DNA of 28,798 bases from JAAYJR01 sp964611525 (GCA_964611525.1 CAZTAL010000129.1:1-28798); one strand, 5' to 3'; positions 1 through 8,984 are shown, numbered from the stretch's first letter. Numbers and translations: made by a program. The notes: a model not told the origin generated them from the letters alone.

Positions 1-1
1 T

Positions 2-1288
2 TTTGGTCACCCTACCATAAAAACACCAAATCTGGACAAAATGGCTGTTGAAGGCCAGAAGTGGACCAATTTTTATGTAGCAGCACCGGTCTGCACTCCC
101 AGCCGGGCCGGACTGTTAACAGGGAGATTACCTATACGAACCGGAATGTGTAGCGATAAAAGGAGGGTACTTTTTCCTGATTCCAACGGCGGCCTGCCAC
201 AAAGCGAAATTACAATTGCCCGGGCATTAAAACAGAATGGTTACCAGACTGCTGCAATCGGGAAATGGCATTTAGGTCATAAATCACCATATCTTCCCAC
301 CGATCATGGATTCGACAGCTATTATGGTATCCCTTATTCCAATGATATGGACAAAGTGGAACGTACCGACCACTTAACCCTGGCTGAAAATGAACGCTAC
401 CAGGCGTATAATGTACCGCTGATGAGGGATAAAGAGATTATTGAAAGGCCGGCAGACCAACGCACCATAACAAAGCGCTATACCGAAGAGGCTGTCGTCA
501 AAATCAAAAAACTAAAAGACAATCCTTTTTTCCTCTATCTTGCCTACTCTTTACCGCATATACCTCTGTTTCGTTCTGAAGCGTTCAAAGATATTTCACT
601 GGCCGGGTTTTATGGTGATGTGATTGAAGAAATCGACTGGTCGGTTGGGCAAATTCTTAACACGCTCAAAGAAGAAGGGATCGATGAAAATACGCTCGTT
701 GTGTTTACATCCGATAACGGCCCTTGGCATACGTTTAAAACCCACGGGGGATCAGCGGGGGTACTGCGGGGCGCGAAAGGTGGAACTTTTGAAGGAGGAA
801 TGCGCGAACCTACCGTTTTCTGGTGGCCGGCAAGAATAAAACCGGGGGTGGTAATGGACATGGCTACTACCATGGATTTGATGCCGACATTCTGTAAATT
901 ATCCGGTACTGAATTACCCGGGGATCGGGTGTACGACGGATACGATATTTCTCCGCTTATTACAGGAACCGGCAAAAGCGAACGCGATGTGGTATTTTAC
1001 TATCGGGGACAAAAAGTATATGCTATCCGTAAAGGCAGCTTCAAAGCACATTTTATTACACAAAATGAATATGGGAGTCAGACTGCCCACCCTATAACCG
1101 ATCCTCCGTTGGAGATAAAAAATACTCCAACAGTACACGATATTCCTTTGCTTTATAATGTAAATATTGATCCTTCGGAAAAATACAACATTGCCGGAGA
1201 GCATCCTGAAGTAATTGCCGAAATAAGAGAAATTTTAGATAAGCATATGGCAGGTATTGAACCGGTAGAAAATCAACTGGAAAAGTAA
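2..1288 (+). CDS. Sulfatase (arylsulfatase-like), 5' end outside the window
   Basis: Hydrolyses sulfate esters, probably on sulfated glycans, using a Cys-derived formylglycine. The frame is open to the window edge and codes for GHPTIKTPNLDKM before the first internal Met at 41, so that Met is not the true start; the signal peptide and the N-terminal metal-binding Asp-Asp motif lie upstream. Seen here: the CTPSR active-site motif (Cys codon 92-94, followed by AGLLTGR), GKWHLGH, PHIPL and TSDNGPW, which supply the usual Lys/His/Asp/Asn active-site residues. It closely resembles the third sulfatase (GIPYSNDM, EIDWSVGQI and TSDNGPW are shared), suggesting tandem duplication. By eye it is more GC-rich than the second sulfatase. 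The natural substrate cannot be read from the sequence. The C-terminus is complete. Confidence 0.93.
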   Translation, partial: FGHPTIKTPNLDKMAVEGQKWTNFYVAAPVCTPSRAGLLTGRLPIRTGMCSDKRRVLFPDSNGGLPQSEITIARALKQNGYQTAAIGKWHLGHKSPYLPTDHGFDSYYGIPYSNDMDKVERTDHLTLAENERYQAYNVPLMRDKEIIERPADQRTITKRYTEEAVVKIKKLKDNPFFLYLAYSLPHIPLFRSEAFKDISLAGFYGDVIEEIDWSVGQILNTLKEEGIDENTLVVFTSDNGPWHTFKTHGGSAGVLRGAKGGTFEGGMREPTVFWWPARIKPGVVMDMATTMDLMPTFCKLSGTELPGDRVYDGYDISPLITGTGKSERDVVFYYRGQKVYAIRKGSFKAHFITQNEYGSQTAHPITDPPLEIKNTPTVHDIPLLYNVNIDPSEKYNIAGEHPEVIAEIREILDKHMAGIEPVENQLEK

Positions 1289-1618
1289 ATCTCTCTCCTA
1301 TTTTATAGTTTTTGGTGATTTTTTTTGAAATCAGTTTAAGTTTTTCCAATTAATAAACTTAATTAAGGGATTATTCATATTACAAAGTTACCTAACCGGA
1401 TAACAGAATGCAAAAATTTTTTGTATTACTATTTTTAAATTCCTGATTTTAAGAAAATATGAACTCAAAACAAAGGCTAAAAGTCCGGAAGATATTGAAG
1501 ACCTTTAGGTAATGATCAAAAGGAAATTATTAACTTAGTAAGACATAAAATTACTCTGATTAAAAGTAACCAACACGAATTTATCGAGTTATACGAATAA
1601 TTATAAAATTTTTGATCT
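1289..1618. other. 330-bp intergenic region between sulfatases 1 and 2
   Basis: AT-rich spacer. I see no clear promoter or terminator. Its second half contains two short open stretches in different frames that may be a decayed ORF (listed separately). Confidence 0.7.
1404..1600 (+). pseudogene. Possible frameshifted relic of an unidentified ORF
   Basis: One frame is open from 1404 to a TAG at 1506-1508 and contains LRKYELKTKAKSPEDIEDL. An overlapping frame then continues from 1505 to TAA 1598-1600 with EIINLVRHKITLIKSNQHEF. The amphipathic, Lys/Glu-rich composition across both pieces looks protein-like, and a single frameshift would join them. I do not recognise the family, and short AT-rich frames can arise by chance. 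Confidence 0.25.
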
Positions 1619-3055
1619 ATGAAACTAAATATTCTATTACCCTTTCTCTTTATTTTATTGATAACAGGGTGCCGAACTAATCAGAAAGAACAGGAAAAAT
1701 TGCCTAATATAGTTTTTATTCTGGCTGATGATATGGGCTACGGTGATCCGGGCTGCTATAATTCTAAGTCGAAGATTTCAACGCCAAATATAGATAAAAT
1801 GGCTGATGAAGGTATTATGTTTACCGATGCTCATTCACCGGGTGTTTGGTGTGTGCCTTCAAGATACGGTCTGATGACAGGATGCTATCCCGGCAGGATA
1901 GATCTTAACTGGCGACAAAGAGCATTGATTGTTGAAAATCAGGAAACAATAGCCACACTTTTAAAGAGGCATGGTTATTCAACAGCAGTAATTGGCAAAT
2001 GGCATCTCGGGTTTGATAATATAAACTGGGAAAATCCTTCAAAGATTAATGAATTGGAAGGAAGTCCTGTTGAAAAAGGTTTTGATTATTTTTTCGGGAT
2101 GCATGCTTCGTTGGATATTCCGCCTTATTTCTATATCGAAAACAATAAGGTAGTTGAGCCTGTAACAGATTCAGTACCTGATAATTCCAGCGTAGATGCA
2201 ACAACACCTATTTCAGGAGCCTTCTGGAGAGGAGGCGCATGCTCTCCGGGTTTTAAACATGCCGATGTCCTGGATGTTTTTACCCGAAAAGCTAAAAACT
2301 TTATTAAGGAACAAAAAGAAAAGCCTTTCTTTTTATATTTTGCTCTTCCGGCGCCACATACTCCCTGGTTACCTAAAGCTGAATTTGTTGGTAAGAGTGG
2401 GGCAGGGGAATATGGTGATTATGTAATGCAGGTTGACGATGTTGTTGGTGAAATTATTAAAGTACTTGAGGGAAAAGGAATAAGGAATGAAACTCTGGTT
2501 TTTTTCAGTAGTGATAATGGTCCTGTATGGTTTGAACGAGATGTCCAAAAATTTGAACATGATGCTTCCGGAGGATTAAAGGGTATGAAAATTGATTTTT
2601 GGGAAGGGGGTTCGCGTATCCCTTTTATTGCTACATGGCCGGGAAAAATTATGGAAAATGTCAAATCGGACAAACTGATATGCTTTACCGATATGATGGC
2701 TACCTTCGCAGAATTAATAAATGATACTCTTTTTTCGACTAGTCAGTTTGATAGTAATAGTATCCTTCCGCTTCTAATTAATAATAACAGTAAGGAACGA
2801 ATTCGGGAAGAATTAGTGATAGAAGACAGGATATACCGTCAGGGTGAATGGAAGTATATTGATGGTACCGGACTCGGAGGTCTTACCAGAAGACATGATC
2901 CTGATAAAGTATACCTTGATGAAGCAAATAATGAGGGTGAATTATATAATTTAGCCAATGACCTGTTCGAACAAAATAATCTTTTTGAAAAAGACCATGA
3001 TAAAGTAATACTCTTAAAGGAAAAGTTAAGAAATACTCTTAATAATGAGAATTAA
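1619..3055 (+). CDS. Lipoprotein sulfatase, divergent second copy
   Basis: A 478-residue formylglycine sulfatase, probably anchored to a membrane. The N-terminus is a lipoprotein signal with lipobox LITGC (Cys18). The metal-binding ILADDMGYGD motif is at 34-43, the active-site CVPSR at 78-82, followed by GKWHLGF, PAPHTPW and SSDNGP. It is complete in length for the S1 sulfatase superfamily. It is less similar to its neighbours than they are to each other, so it probably has a different sulfate position or substrate. It lies 330 bp after sulfatase 1 and 134 bp before sulfatase 3 on the same strand, consistent with a joint role in desulfating a glycan. No maturase (anSME/FGE) is in the window. 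Substrate unknown. Confidence 0.95.
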   Translation: MKLNILLPFLFILLITGCRTNQKEQEKLPNIVFILADDMGYGDPGCYNSKSKISTPNIDKMADEGIMFTDAHSPGVWCVPSRYGLMTGCYPGRIDLNWRQRALIVENQETIATLLKRHGYSTAVIGKWHLGFDNINWENPSKINELEGSPVEKGFDYFFGMHASLDIPPYFYIENNKVVEPVTDSVPDNSSVDATTPISGAFWRGGACSPGFKHADVLDVFTRKAKNFIKEQKEKPFFLYFALPAPHTPWLPKAEFVGKSGAGEYGDYVMQVDDVVGEIIKVLEGKGIRNETLVFFSSDNGPVWFERDVQKFEHDASGGLKGMKIDFWEGGSRIPFIATWPGKIMENVKSDKLICFTDMMATFAELINDTLFSTSQFDSNSILPLLINNNSKERIREELVIEDRIYRQGEWKYIDGTGLGGLTRRHDPDKVYLDEANNEGELYNLANDLFEQNNLFEKDHDKVILLKEKLRNTLNNEN

Positions 3056-3189
3056 TCAATGCGATACTGTTATTTCACTTCTTAATACCCAAAACGGAAA
3101 GACTTTTGTGGTAAATTATTATATGCAGCTTCCAAAGCAAGCTCAAATTTTAGGCGTATGAAAATTTTCACTTCATAAAAATAAAACAT

Positions 3190-4632
3190 ATGAATAGATT
3201 AATGAAACCCAATTTTATTTCTGCATTTGCATTCTTAATCCTTTTTACATTGTTTTCTTCTTGCAATAAAAATGTTGATTCTCATGTAAACTTTGTTATT
3301 ATTTACCTCGACGACATGGGATATGGCGATTTGTCCCTTACAGGCACTATTGGATATAAAACTCCCAACCTTGATCTTATGGCTTCAAAGGGAATGTTTT
3401 TTTCACGTTATTATGCTCCGCAGGCTGTGTGCAGCGCATCACGTGCCGGTCTTCTTACCGGTTGCTATCCAAACAGGATAGGTATTACGGGAGCCTTAAG
3501 TCACAGATCAAAAATTGGCATTTCCGATCAGGAGGAAACAATTGCCGAGGTCTTGAAGAAAAAAGATTATTCAACTGCTATTTTTGGCAAGTGGCATTTA
3601 GGGTTCCAGCAGAAATTTCTTCCTGTAAATCATGGATTTGATGAGTATTATGGTATCCCTTATTCAAACGATATGTGGCCAATGCATCCGAGGGGTCGCG
3701 GAGCTTATCCCAACCTTCCGCTAATTGAAAATGACAGTGTTGCGGACCCGGAAGTTACTCACGAAGACCAGTCCCGTTTTACCACAGAGTTCACCGAAAG
3801 AGCAGTATCATTTATACGCAGAAATGCAGATAAACCGTTCTTTGTGTACCTGGCTCATCCTATGCCGCATGTACCATTACATGTTTCCGGAAAATTTAAG
3901 GGAAAATCGGAGCAGGGAATGTATGGTGATGTTTTAATGGAAATAGACTGGAGTGTAGGCCAGATAATTAAAACATTAGAGGAATTGAATCTCGAAGATA
4001 ACACTCTTGTTATATTCACTTCAGATAATGGCCCTTGGATTAATTATGGAAATCATGCAGGAAGTACCGGCGGATTGAGGGAAGGGAAGGGGACAACTTA
4101 TGAGGGGGGGCAGCGCGTACCTTGCCTGATGCTCTGGAAAGGTGTTATCTCTCCCGGTACTGTAAATAACAATCTTGTTTCAGGCATAGATATTCTGCCT
4201 ACCATTGCTGAAATAGCAAATGCCCCCTTACCTGAGAGAAAAATCGACGGAGTCAGTCTTTATGCTCTTTTAAAAGGAGATAATTCTGAACCACCCCGAA
4301 AATCGTTTTATCATTATTACCGGCGAAATAGTCTGGAAGCTGTACAGAACGGACAATGGAAACTGGTGTTTCCTCATCCGGGCAGAACTTATGTAGGATT
4401 TGAGCCGGGTAGGGATGGCCTGCCCGGATCGGTGGATGGTAATTTTCCATTTGAAGGGGGACTGTATAATTTGCGTCGTGATCCCGGCGAACGTTATGAT
4501 GTTAAGGAATACTATCCTGAAATTGTTGAGAAACTGGAACAAATTGCAAACAAAGCTCGGCAAGATCTGGGTGATGAGCTCACCGGCAATCAGGGAAATA
4601 ACAGGCGGGAACCGGGACGAGTTGATGAATAG
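3190..4632 (+). CDS. Lipoprotein sulfatase with CSASR active-site motif
   Basis: A 480-residue sulfatase with a signal sequence ending in a lipobox (LFSSC, Cys25) and therefore probably membrane-anchored. Seen: the metal site YLDDMGYGD (39-47), active-site CSASR (81-85) followed by AGLLTGCYP, GKWHLGF, HPMPHVPL and TSDNGPW. The third position is Ala instead of the commoner Pro; CxAxR is an accepted sulfatase variant, so activity is expected. Its core matches sulfatase 1 (NHGFDEYYGIPYSNDM, GDVLMEIDWSVGQI), marking the pair as paralogs. The C-terminus ends in a short charged tail. It lies 44 bp before the exporter gene. The substrate is not inferable. Confidence 0.95.
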   Translation: MNRLMKPNFISAFAFLILFTLFSSCNKNVDSHVNFVIIYLDDMGYGDLSLTGTIGYKTPNLDLMASKGMFFSRYYAPQAVCSASRAGLLTGCYPNRIGITGALSHRSKIGISDQEETIAEVLKKKDYSTAIFGKWHLGFQQKFLPVNHGFDEYYGIPYSNDMWPMHPRGRGAYPNLPLIENDSVADPEVTHEDQSRFTTEFTERAVSFIRRNADKPFFVYLAHPMPHVPLHVSGKFKGKSEQGMYGDVLMEIDWSVGQIIKTLEELNLEDNTLVIFTSDNGPWINYGNHAGSTGGLREGKGTTYEGGQRVPCLMLWKGVISPGTVNNNLVSGIDILPTIAEIANAPLPERKIDGVSLYALLKGDNSEPPRKSFYHYYRRNSLEAVQNGQWKLVFPHPGRTYVGFEPGRDGLPGSVDGNFPFEGGLYNLRRDPGERYDVKEYYPEIVEKLEQIANKARQDLGDELTGNQGNNRREPGRVDE

Positions 4633-4676
4633 ATATTTATTATTATTTTTTTATCTTTAGCTTTTAAAACTAAGCT

Positions 4677-6911
4677 ATGTCAAAATTCCCGCATTATCTG
4701 CAACCTGACACAATGGATTGTGGCCCTACATGCCTGAGAATTGTAGCTAAATATTTCGGAAGGCATTATAACCTGGAAACTTTGCGGGAACTTACATGGA
4801 AAACGCGTGAGGGTGTTTCATTGCTGACTATCAGTGATGCAGCCGAAAAGATAGGGTTCAGGACGCAGGGAGTAAAAATTACTCTGGATAAAGTTTCTGA
4901 AATACCTTTACCTGCTATTATCCATTGGACACAAAACCATTTTGTTGTTCTTTATAAGATTAAAAGGAAGGGATATTTTCTATCATCTGTTTTTCGAAAA
5001 AATAAAAAGGATACAACTTATTATTATATTTCTGATCCGGCTCATGGATTACTCAAATACAGTGAGGAGGAGTTTATCCGCTATTGGGCATCTTCAAAGA
5101 TAAGCGGAGAGCCTGCAGGTATTGCTTTGCTGCTGGAACCAACTGCAGATTTTTATACCGAAGAAGGGGAGAAGGTCAGGAAAACAGGTTTCCGGTATCT
5201 GTTCTCATATTTTAAACCTTATCGAAAACTACTCACACAATTGCTTTTGGGATTCCTGACCGGCAGCCTCATCACTGTTATATTTCCTTTTCTGACCCAG
5301 GCAATAGTAGATATAGGTATTACCACAAACAATCTTAACTTTATTGTCTTGGTATTGATCGCACAGTTAATCCTGACTGTTAGTCAGACCGCAGTGGAAT
5401 TTATCCGCAGTTGGATAATGCTTCATACAAGTGTTAGGGTGAGTATTTCCCTTATTTCCGATTTCCTGCTTAAAATGATGAAATTACCAATAAGCTTCTT
5501 TGATACCAGACTGATAGGTGATCTCAGGCAACGTATAGATGATAATCAGCGTATTCAGGATTTCCTTACCGGTAATTTGATAAGTATGTCTTTCGGAATC
5601 TTCATTTTTGTAATATACAGCCTGGTTATGGCTTATTACGATTGGCTTATATTATTGATTTTTTACGGAGGCAGCGGTTTATATGTGCTTTGGATACTTA
5701 TGTTTCAAAAGAAAAGGAAAGAGTTGGATTATAAGAGGTTCAACATAGCTTCAGATAACCAAAGTAATTTGTACCAGTTGATTACCGGAATCCATGAGAT
5801 AAAACTCAATAATTGTGAAAAACAAAAACGGTGGGAGTGGGAACGTATTCAGGCCAGGCTTTTCAAAGTAAATGTTAAGGGATTAATACTTAATCAGAAC
5901 CAGCAGTCGGGGTCTATTTTTATTAACCATGTAAAAAATATCCTCATTTCTTTTATCGCTGCCAAAGCAGTGATAGAGGGACAGATGACTCTTGGTATGA
6001 TGATGGCAATACATTTTATAATAGGACAGCTAAACAGTCCGTTAAATGAATTTATCACTTTCATGAGGGCAGGTCAGGATGCAAGAATAAGTCTAGGAAG
6101 ACTTGGCGAAATACATGAACGTGAGGAGGAGGAAAAACCTGAAGAACAGAAAAATTATGAATTGCCTGAAAATACAGTTATAACTATAAGCGGACTCTCT
6201 TTTCATTATGAGGGACCTAAATCACCCCGTGTTCTTAATAATATAAATTTGGAAATCCCTCCGAATAAAATTACTGCAATTGTGGGGGCTAGCGGAAGCG
6301 GTAAGACTACACTAATTAAAATGATACTTGGCTTTTATCCGCCTTATGAAGGTAAAATTGCGATTGGGGGAATTCCTCTCCAACAGTTTAGCATGGAGAT
6401 GTGGCGGGGCAAATGTGGTGTTGTTATGCAGGACGGGTTCATTTTTTCGGATACAATAACTAATAATATTGCTATAGCTGATGATTATCCCGACAGGGAC
6501 AAGTTACGGGGTGCTGTGAAAATTGCCAATATTAATGATTATATTGAAAGCCTTCCTTTGCGGTTTAATACAAAGATAGGCCAAGAAGGAACAGGACTGA
6601 GCCAGGGGCAGAAGCAACGTATTTTAATTGCACGGGCTGTATATAAAGATCCGCCTTTCCTGTTTTTTGATGAAGCTACAAATTCGCTCGATGCAAAAAA
6701 TGAAAAAGTCATCATAGAAAATCTGGCTGGTTTCTATCAGGGCAAAACCGTGGTTACCGTTGCGCACAGATTAAGTACCGTTCGAAATGCTGATAATATT
6801 GTTGTTCTGGATAAAGGTGAAATTGTGGAACAGGGTACACATAATGAACTGGCAGCAAAAAAAGGAGCATATTACGAACTGGTGAAGAATCAACTTGAAC
6901 TGGGAAAATGA
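4677..6911 (+). CDS. Peptidase-containing ABC exporter (C39 peptidase, bacteriocin/peptide type)
   Basis: A 744-residue full-length peptide exporter that removes a leader from its cargo and pumps it across the inner membrane. Residues 1-140 form a C39 peptidase: Q9, catalytic C15 in MDCGPTC, H88 in NHFVV and D120 in SDPAHG are all present. A membrane domain of about six helices spans roughly 180-450. The ATPase has Walker A GASGSGKT (537-544), Q-loop MQDGF, signature LSQGQ (641-645), Walker B FLFFDE (661-666) and H-loop His697. The signature carries Gln where LSGGQ is usual. The adaptor gene follows after the GxxExxY cassette. No TolC-like gene or double-glycine cargo is seen. A TATCTTTA box (4652-4659) close to the start is only a weak promoter candidate. 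Confidence 0.95.
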   Translation: MSKFPHYLQPDTMDCGPTCLRIVAKYFGRHYNLETLRELTWKTREGVSLLTISDAAEKIGFRTQGVKITLDKVSEIPLPAIIHWTQNHFVVLYKIKRKGYFLSSVFRKNKKDTTYYYISDPAHGLLKYSEEEFIRYWASSKISGEPAGIALLLEPTADFYTEEGEKVRKTGFRYLFSYFKPYRKLLTQLLLGFLTGSLITVIFPFLTQAIVDIGITTNNLNFIVLVLIAQLILTVSQTAVEFIRSWIMLHTSVRVSISLISDFLLKMMKLPISFFDTRLIGDLRQRIDDNQRIQDFLTGNLISMSFGIFIFVIYSLVMAYYDWLILLIFYGGSGLYVLWILMFQKKRKELDYKRFNIASDNQSNLYQLITGIHEIKLNNCEKQKRWEWERIQARLFKVNVKGLILNQNQQSGSIFINHVKNILISFIAAKAVIEGQMTLGMMMAIHFIIGQLNSPLNEFITFMRAGQDARISLGRLGEIHEREEEEKPEEQKNYELPENTVITISGLSFHYEGPKSPRVLNNINLEIPPNKITAIVGASGSGKTTLIKMILGFYPPYEGKIAIGGIPLQQFSMEMWRGKCGVVMQDGFIFSDTITNNIAIADDYPDRDKLRGAVKIANINDYIESLPLRFNTKIGQEGTGLSQGQKQRILIARAVYKDPPFLFFDEATNSLDAKNEKVIIENLAGFYQGKTVVTVAHRLSTVRNADNIVVLDKGEIVEQGTHNELAAKKGAYYELVKNQLELGK

Positions 6912-7391
6912 GACGCAGATTATTATGATATTAATGATTAACTTATGATATATTATTTTCTTAACAGTGAACAATAATTATAAACATTCTGAGATCACAA
7001 AACAAATAATTAAAGCCTATTATCAAGTATATAATCAATTAGGTTATGGGTTTATGGAAAAAGTATATGAACGGGCAATGATGATTGAGTTACCTAAATA
7101 TGGATTAAAATGTGAAAACCAAAAAAACATAAAAGTATTTTATAGAGGAATAGAAGTTGGGGATTATTATGCTGATATCGTTGTTGAAGATTGTGTTATT
7201 GTTGAATTAAAAGCTGTTGCAAATATTGCTCCAGAACATGAAGTTCAATTGGTGAATTATTTAAAAGCAACAGAGATAGAAGTAGGTTTAATTCTTAATT
7301 TTAGTTCAGAACCTCAGTTTAAGCGTCGTGTTTTTTCAAAAAAAACTAAATTTATCATATAAATCATACTTAATCATAATAAATCAGCGTC
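6912..7391. mobile_element. 480-bp inverted-repeat cassette carrying a GxxExxY gene
   Basis: The left end starts directly after the exporter stop codon with GACGCAGATTATTATGAT. The right end closes six bases before the adaptor start with ATCATAATAAATCAGCGTC. The reverse complement of the right end aligns with the left end over about 40 bp with small gaps. Each arm holds three ATGAT/ATCAT motifs about 10 bp apart (left 6925, 6934, 6945; right 7354, 7363, 7373). The gene's stop codon lies inside the right arm. No clean target-site duplication is visible. Either insertion of a cassette into an exporter operon or a paired RNA structure would explain this; transfer is inference. Confidence 0.6.
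6967..7362 (+). CDS. GxxExxY protein (PD-(D/E)XK nuclease-like fold)
   Basis: A 131-residue small protein. The family motif is present as GFMEKVY (residues 28-34). A PD-(D/E)XK-like core follows: D70 in YYAD and E80/K82 in VELKAV, then QLVNYLKAT (94-102) and a C-terminal LILNF strand. The family is common and multicopy in Bacteroidota; its biological role is not established, although the fold suggests nucleic-acid binding or cleavage. The start is a GTG at 6967. It is markedly AT-rich compared with its neighbours and lies wholly inside the inverted-repeat cassette, separating two exporter genes with which it has no obvious functional link. Confidence 0.85.
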   Translation: MNNNYKHSEITKQIIKAYYQVYNQLGYGFMEKVYERAMMIELPKYGLKCENQKNIKVFYRGIEVGDYYADIVVEDCVIVELKAVANIAPEHEVQLVNYLKATEIEVGLILNFSSEPQFKRRVFSKKTKFII

Positions 7392-7396
7392 TAATA

Positions 7397-8707
7397 ATGA
7401 CGAAAGAAGAAGATATACATATAAGGTCCGAGGAGGTTCAGGAGATTCTGGGCACCCCGCCCCGGTGGATTATCCGTTGGGGAATATCAATTATTTTCCT
7501 CGTATTTTTGATATTGCTTACAGGAAGCTATTTCTTTAAATACCCCGATCTTATTTTATCAAGAGTAACCATACTTTCACAAAATCCCCCGGCACATATT
7601 GTAGCGCGATCAAATGGTAAAATAGACAAATTGTTTGTTGAAAATAACCAGCAGGTGAAAGAAGGAGACTTACTGGCTGTTATTGAAAATACGGCTGATT
7701 ATACTGATGCATATAATTTAATAAGCAAGCTGGACACTATCGCAGGTTATTTTGATACTCCCGGTAAATTCATGGATTTGTCTTTCAATGAGGATTATAA
7801 TCTTGGTCAGTACCAAACTTATTATTCTTCTTTTTTAAGCCAAATGAAAAAATATCAGACATTCCTGACTTTTAATCCTAATGATCAGCGAATAGAATCT
7901 TTTAAAAAACAGGTAAAAGATTATCAGAATTATATTCAAAAATCAAGAGAAAAAATTTTTATTCTCAGACAGGATTATGAATTAACAGTTGACAGATTTT
8001 TACGCGATTCCATGCTTTTTTCCCAGCAAATTATGGCGAAAGCAGATTTTGAAAAATCAAAAGCTTCTATGCTAAAACAGAAGTATGCTTATCAGGATGC
8101 CATGACTGACCTTGCAAATACGCAGATTATTATGAATAGCCTGAAACACCAGATAGAGGAACAGAAAGTATTAAAAGCGGAAAATGAAAATCAATTGCGT
8201 GCCGAGTTAAAGGAGAAATATGATAATCTGACGAATCAACTTATAGAGTGGGAGCAGACTTATATTTTGAAAACCCCGATAGCAGGCCAGGTTACATTCA
8301 CGAATATTTGGAGTGCGAATCAGTTTGTCACCTCAGGGAATCCTGTTTTTACAGTCGTGCCGGTCAATAAGCTAAATATTATAGGCAGGGCAACAGTTTC
8401 GATAATGGGGGCGGGAAAGATCGAGTCAGGACAGCGGGTTAATTTAAAACTCGATAATTATCCCCATATGGAATATGGAATCCTCGAGGGAAAAGTAAGC
8501 AACATCTCCAAAGTACCTGTGAATACGGAAAAAGGGGCTTTTTATACTGTTGAAATTATCCTTGTTAACGATATGATAACAAACTATAACAGGGAATTGC
8601 CATTCAACCAGGAAATGCAAGGTGTTGCAGAGATAATTACGAGGGACAGGCGAATGATTGAACGGCTGATTGAGCCATTGGTGTCAATAGTGAAAGAGAG
8701 ACTTTGA
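7397..8707 (+). CDS. HlyD-family membrane fusion protein (exporter adaptor)
   Basis: A 436-residue periplasmic adaptor linking the ABC exporter to an outer-membrane channel. The start chosen is the ATG at 7397 (MTKEEDIHIR); a longer in-frame start at 7328 would overlap the GxxExxY gene and the inverted repeat. One transmembrane helix lies at about 24-46. Half-lipoyl segments are at about 68-98 (IVARSNGKIDKL, VKEGDLLAVIE) and about 290-325 (TPIAGQVTF, SGNPVFTVVP), flanking a long Lys/Glu/Gln-rich coiled-coil hairpin. A beta-barrel region follows. Its partner is the C39 exporter upstream; the outer-membrane component must be encoded elsewhere. Translation probably starts just outside the cassette's right end, so the cassette could influence its expression. 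Confidence 0.93.
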   Translation: MTKEEDIHIRSEEVQEILGTPPRWIIRWGISIIFLVFLILLTGSYFFKYPDLILSRVTILSQNPPAHIVARSNGKIDKLFVENNQQVKEGDLLAVIENTADYTDAYNLISKLDTIAGYFDTPGKFMDLSFNEDYNLGQYQTYYSSFLSQMKKYQTFLTFNPNDQRIESFKKQVKDYQNYIQKSREKIFILRQDYELTVDRFLRDSMLFSQQIMAKADFEKSKASMLKQKYAYQDAMTDLANTQIIMNSLKHQIEEQKVLKAENENQLRAELKEKYDNLTNQLIEWEQTYILKTPIAGQVTFTNIWSANQFVTSGNPVFTVVPVNKLNIIGRATVSIMGAGKIESGQRVNLKLDNYPHMEYGILEGKVSNISKVPVNTEKGAFYTVEIILVNDMITNYNRELPFNQEMQGVAEIITRDRRMIERLIEPLVSIVKERL

Positions 8708-8828
8708 CTTCATTGTTTCTGTATAAGTCTTGACTTTACAGTCTGGCACTCGTGTTTTTACATTAGTATGTTGAAGAACCCAATTTTCACTAATATTCTG
8801 GTTTTATGTGTTAAAATATAGCCTTTGA

Positions 8829-8849
8829 TTTTCAGAAATATTCTGAAAA
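8829..8849. terminator. Perfect 9-bp hairpin, possible terminator of the exporter operon
   Basis: TTTTCAGAA, a three-base ATA loop, then TTCTGAAAA. It lies 121 bp after the adaptor stop codon. No U-tract follows, so intrinsic termination is doubtful and a protein-binding palindrome is equally possible. Confidence 0.35.
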
Positions 8850-8976
8850 GTTATAATATATTTAAATTTATTATTCGACAGGACATAATCTTAAAATATC
8901 ATGTTAATGATTTGTAAATGAGCATTTTTAAGAAAAGAATAATGCCGCAAGAGTAAACCGCAAACAAGTTTTTTAG

Positions 8977-8984
8977 TACTTTTG
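8977..8984 (+). promoter_or_regulatory. Upstream TACTTTTG box (-7-like)
   Basis: Matches the Bacteroidota -7 consensus TAnnTTTG, but no TTTG is found about 19 nt upstream. Its downstream context (AATTTTT then GAAC) resembles that of the box at 9140. Confidence 0.3.

Noticed and set aside
7328..7396. Upstream start for the HlyD-type adaptor
   Set aside because: The extra residues are encoded by the end of the GxxExxY gene and the cassette arm, and lack any adaptor feature.
6905..7400. AATGA on both sides of the GxxExxY cassette as a target-site duplication
   Set aside because: The right copy is separated from the GCGTC end by several bases, and AATGA is easily found by chance in AT-rich DNA.
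8919..8957. Short frame MSIFKKRIMPQE as a possible exporter cargo
   Set aside because: Only 12 codons, no double-glycine leader and no conserved context.
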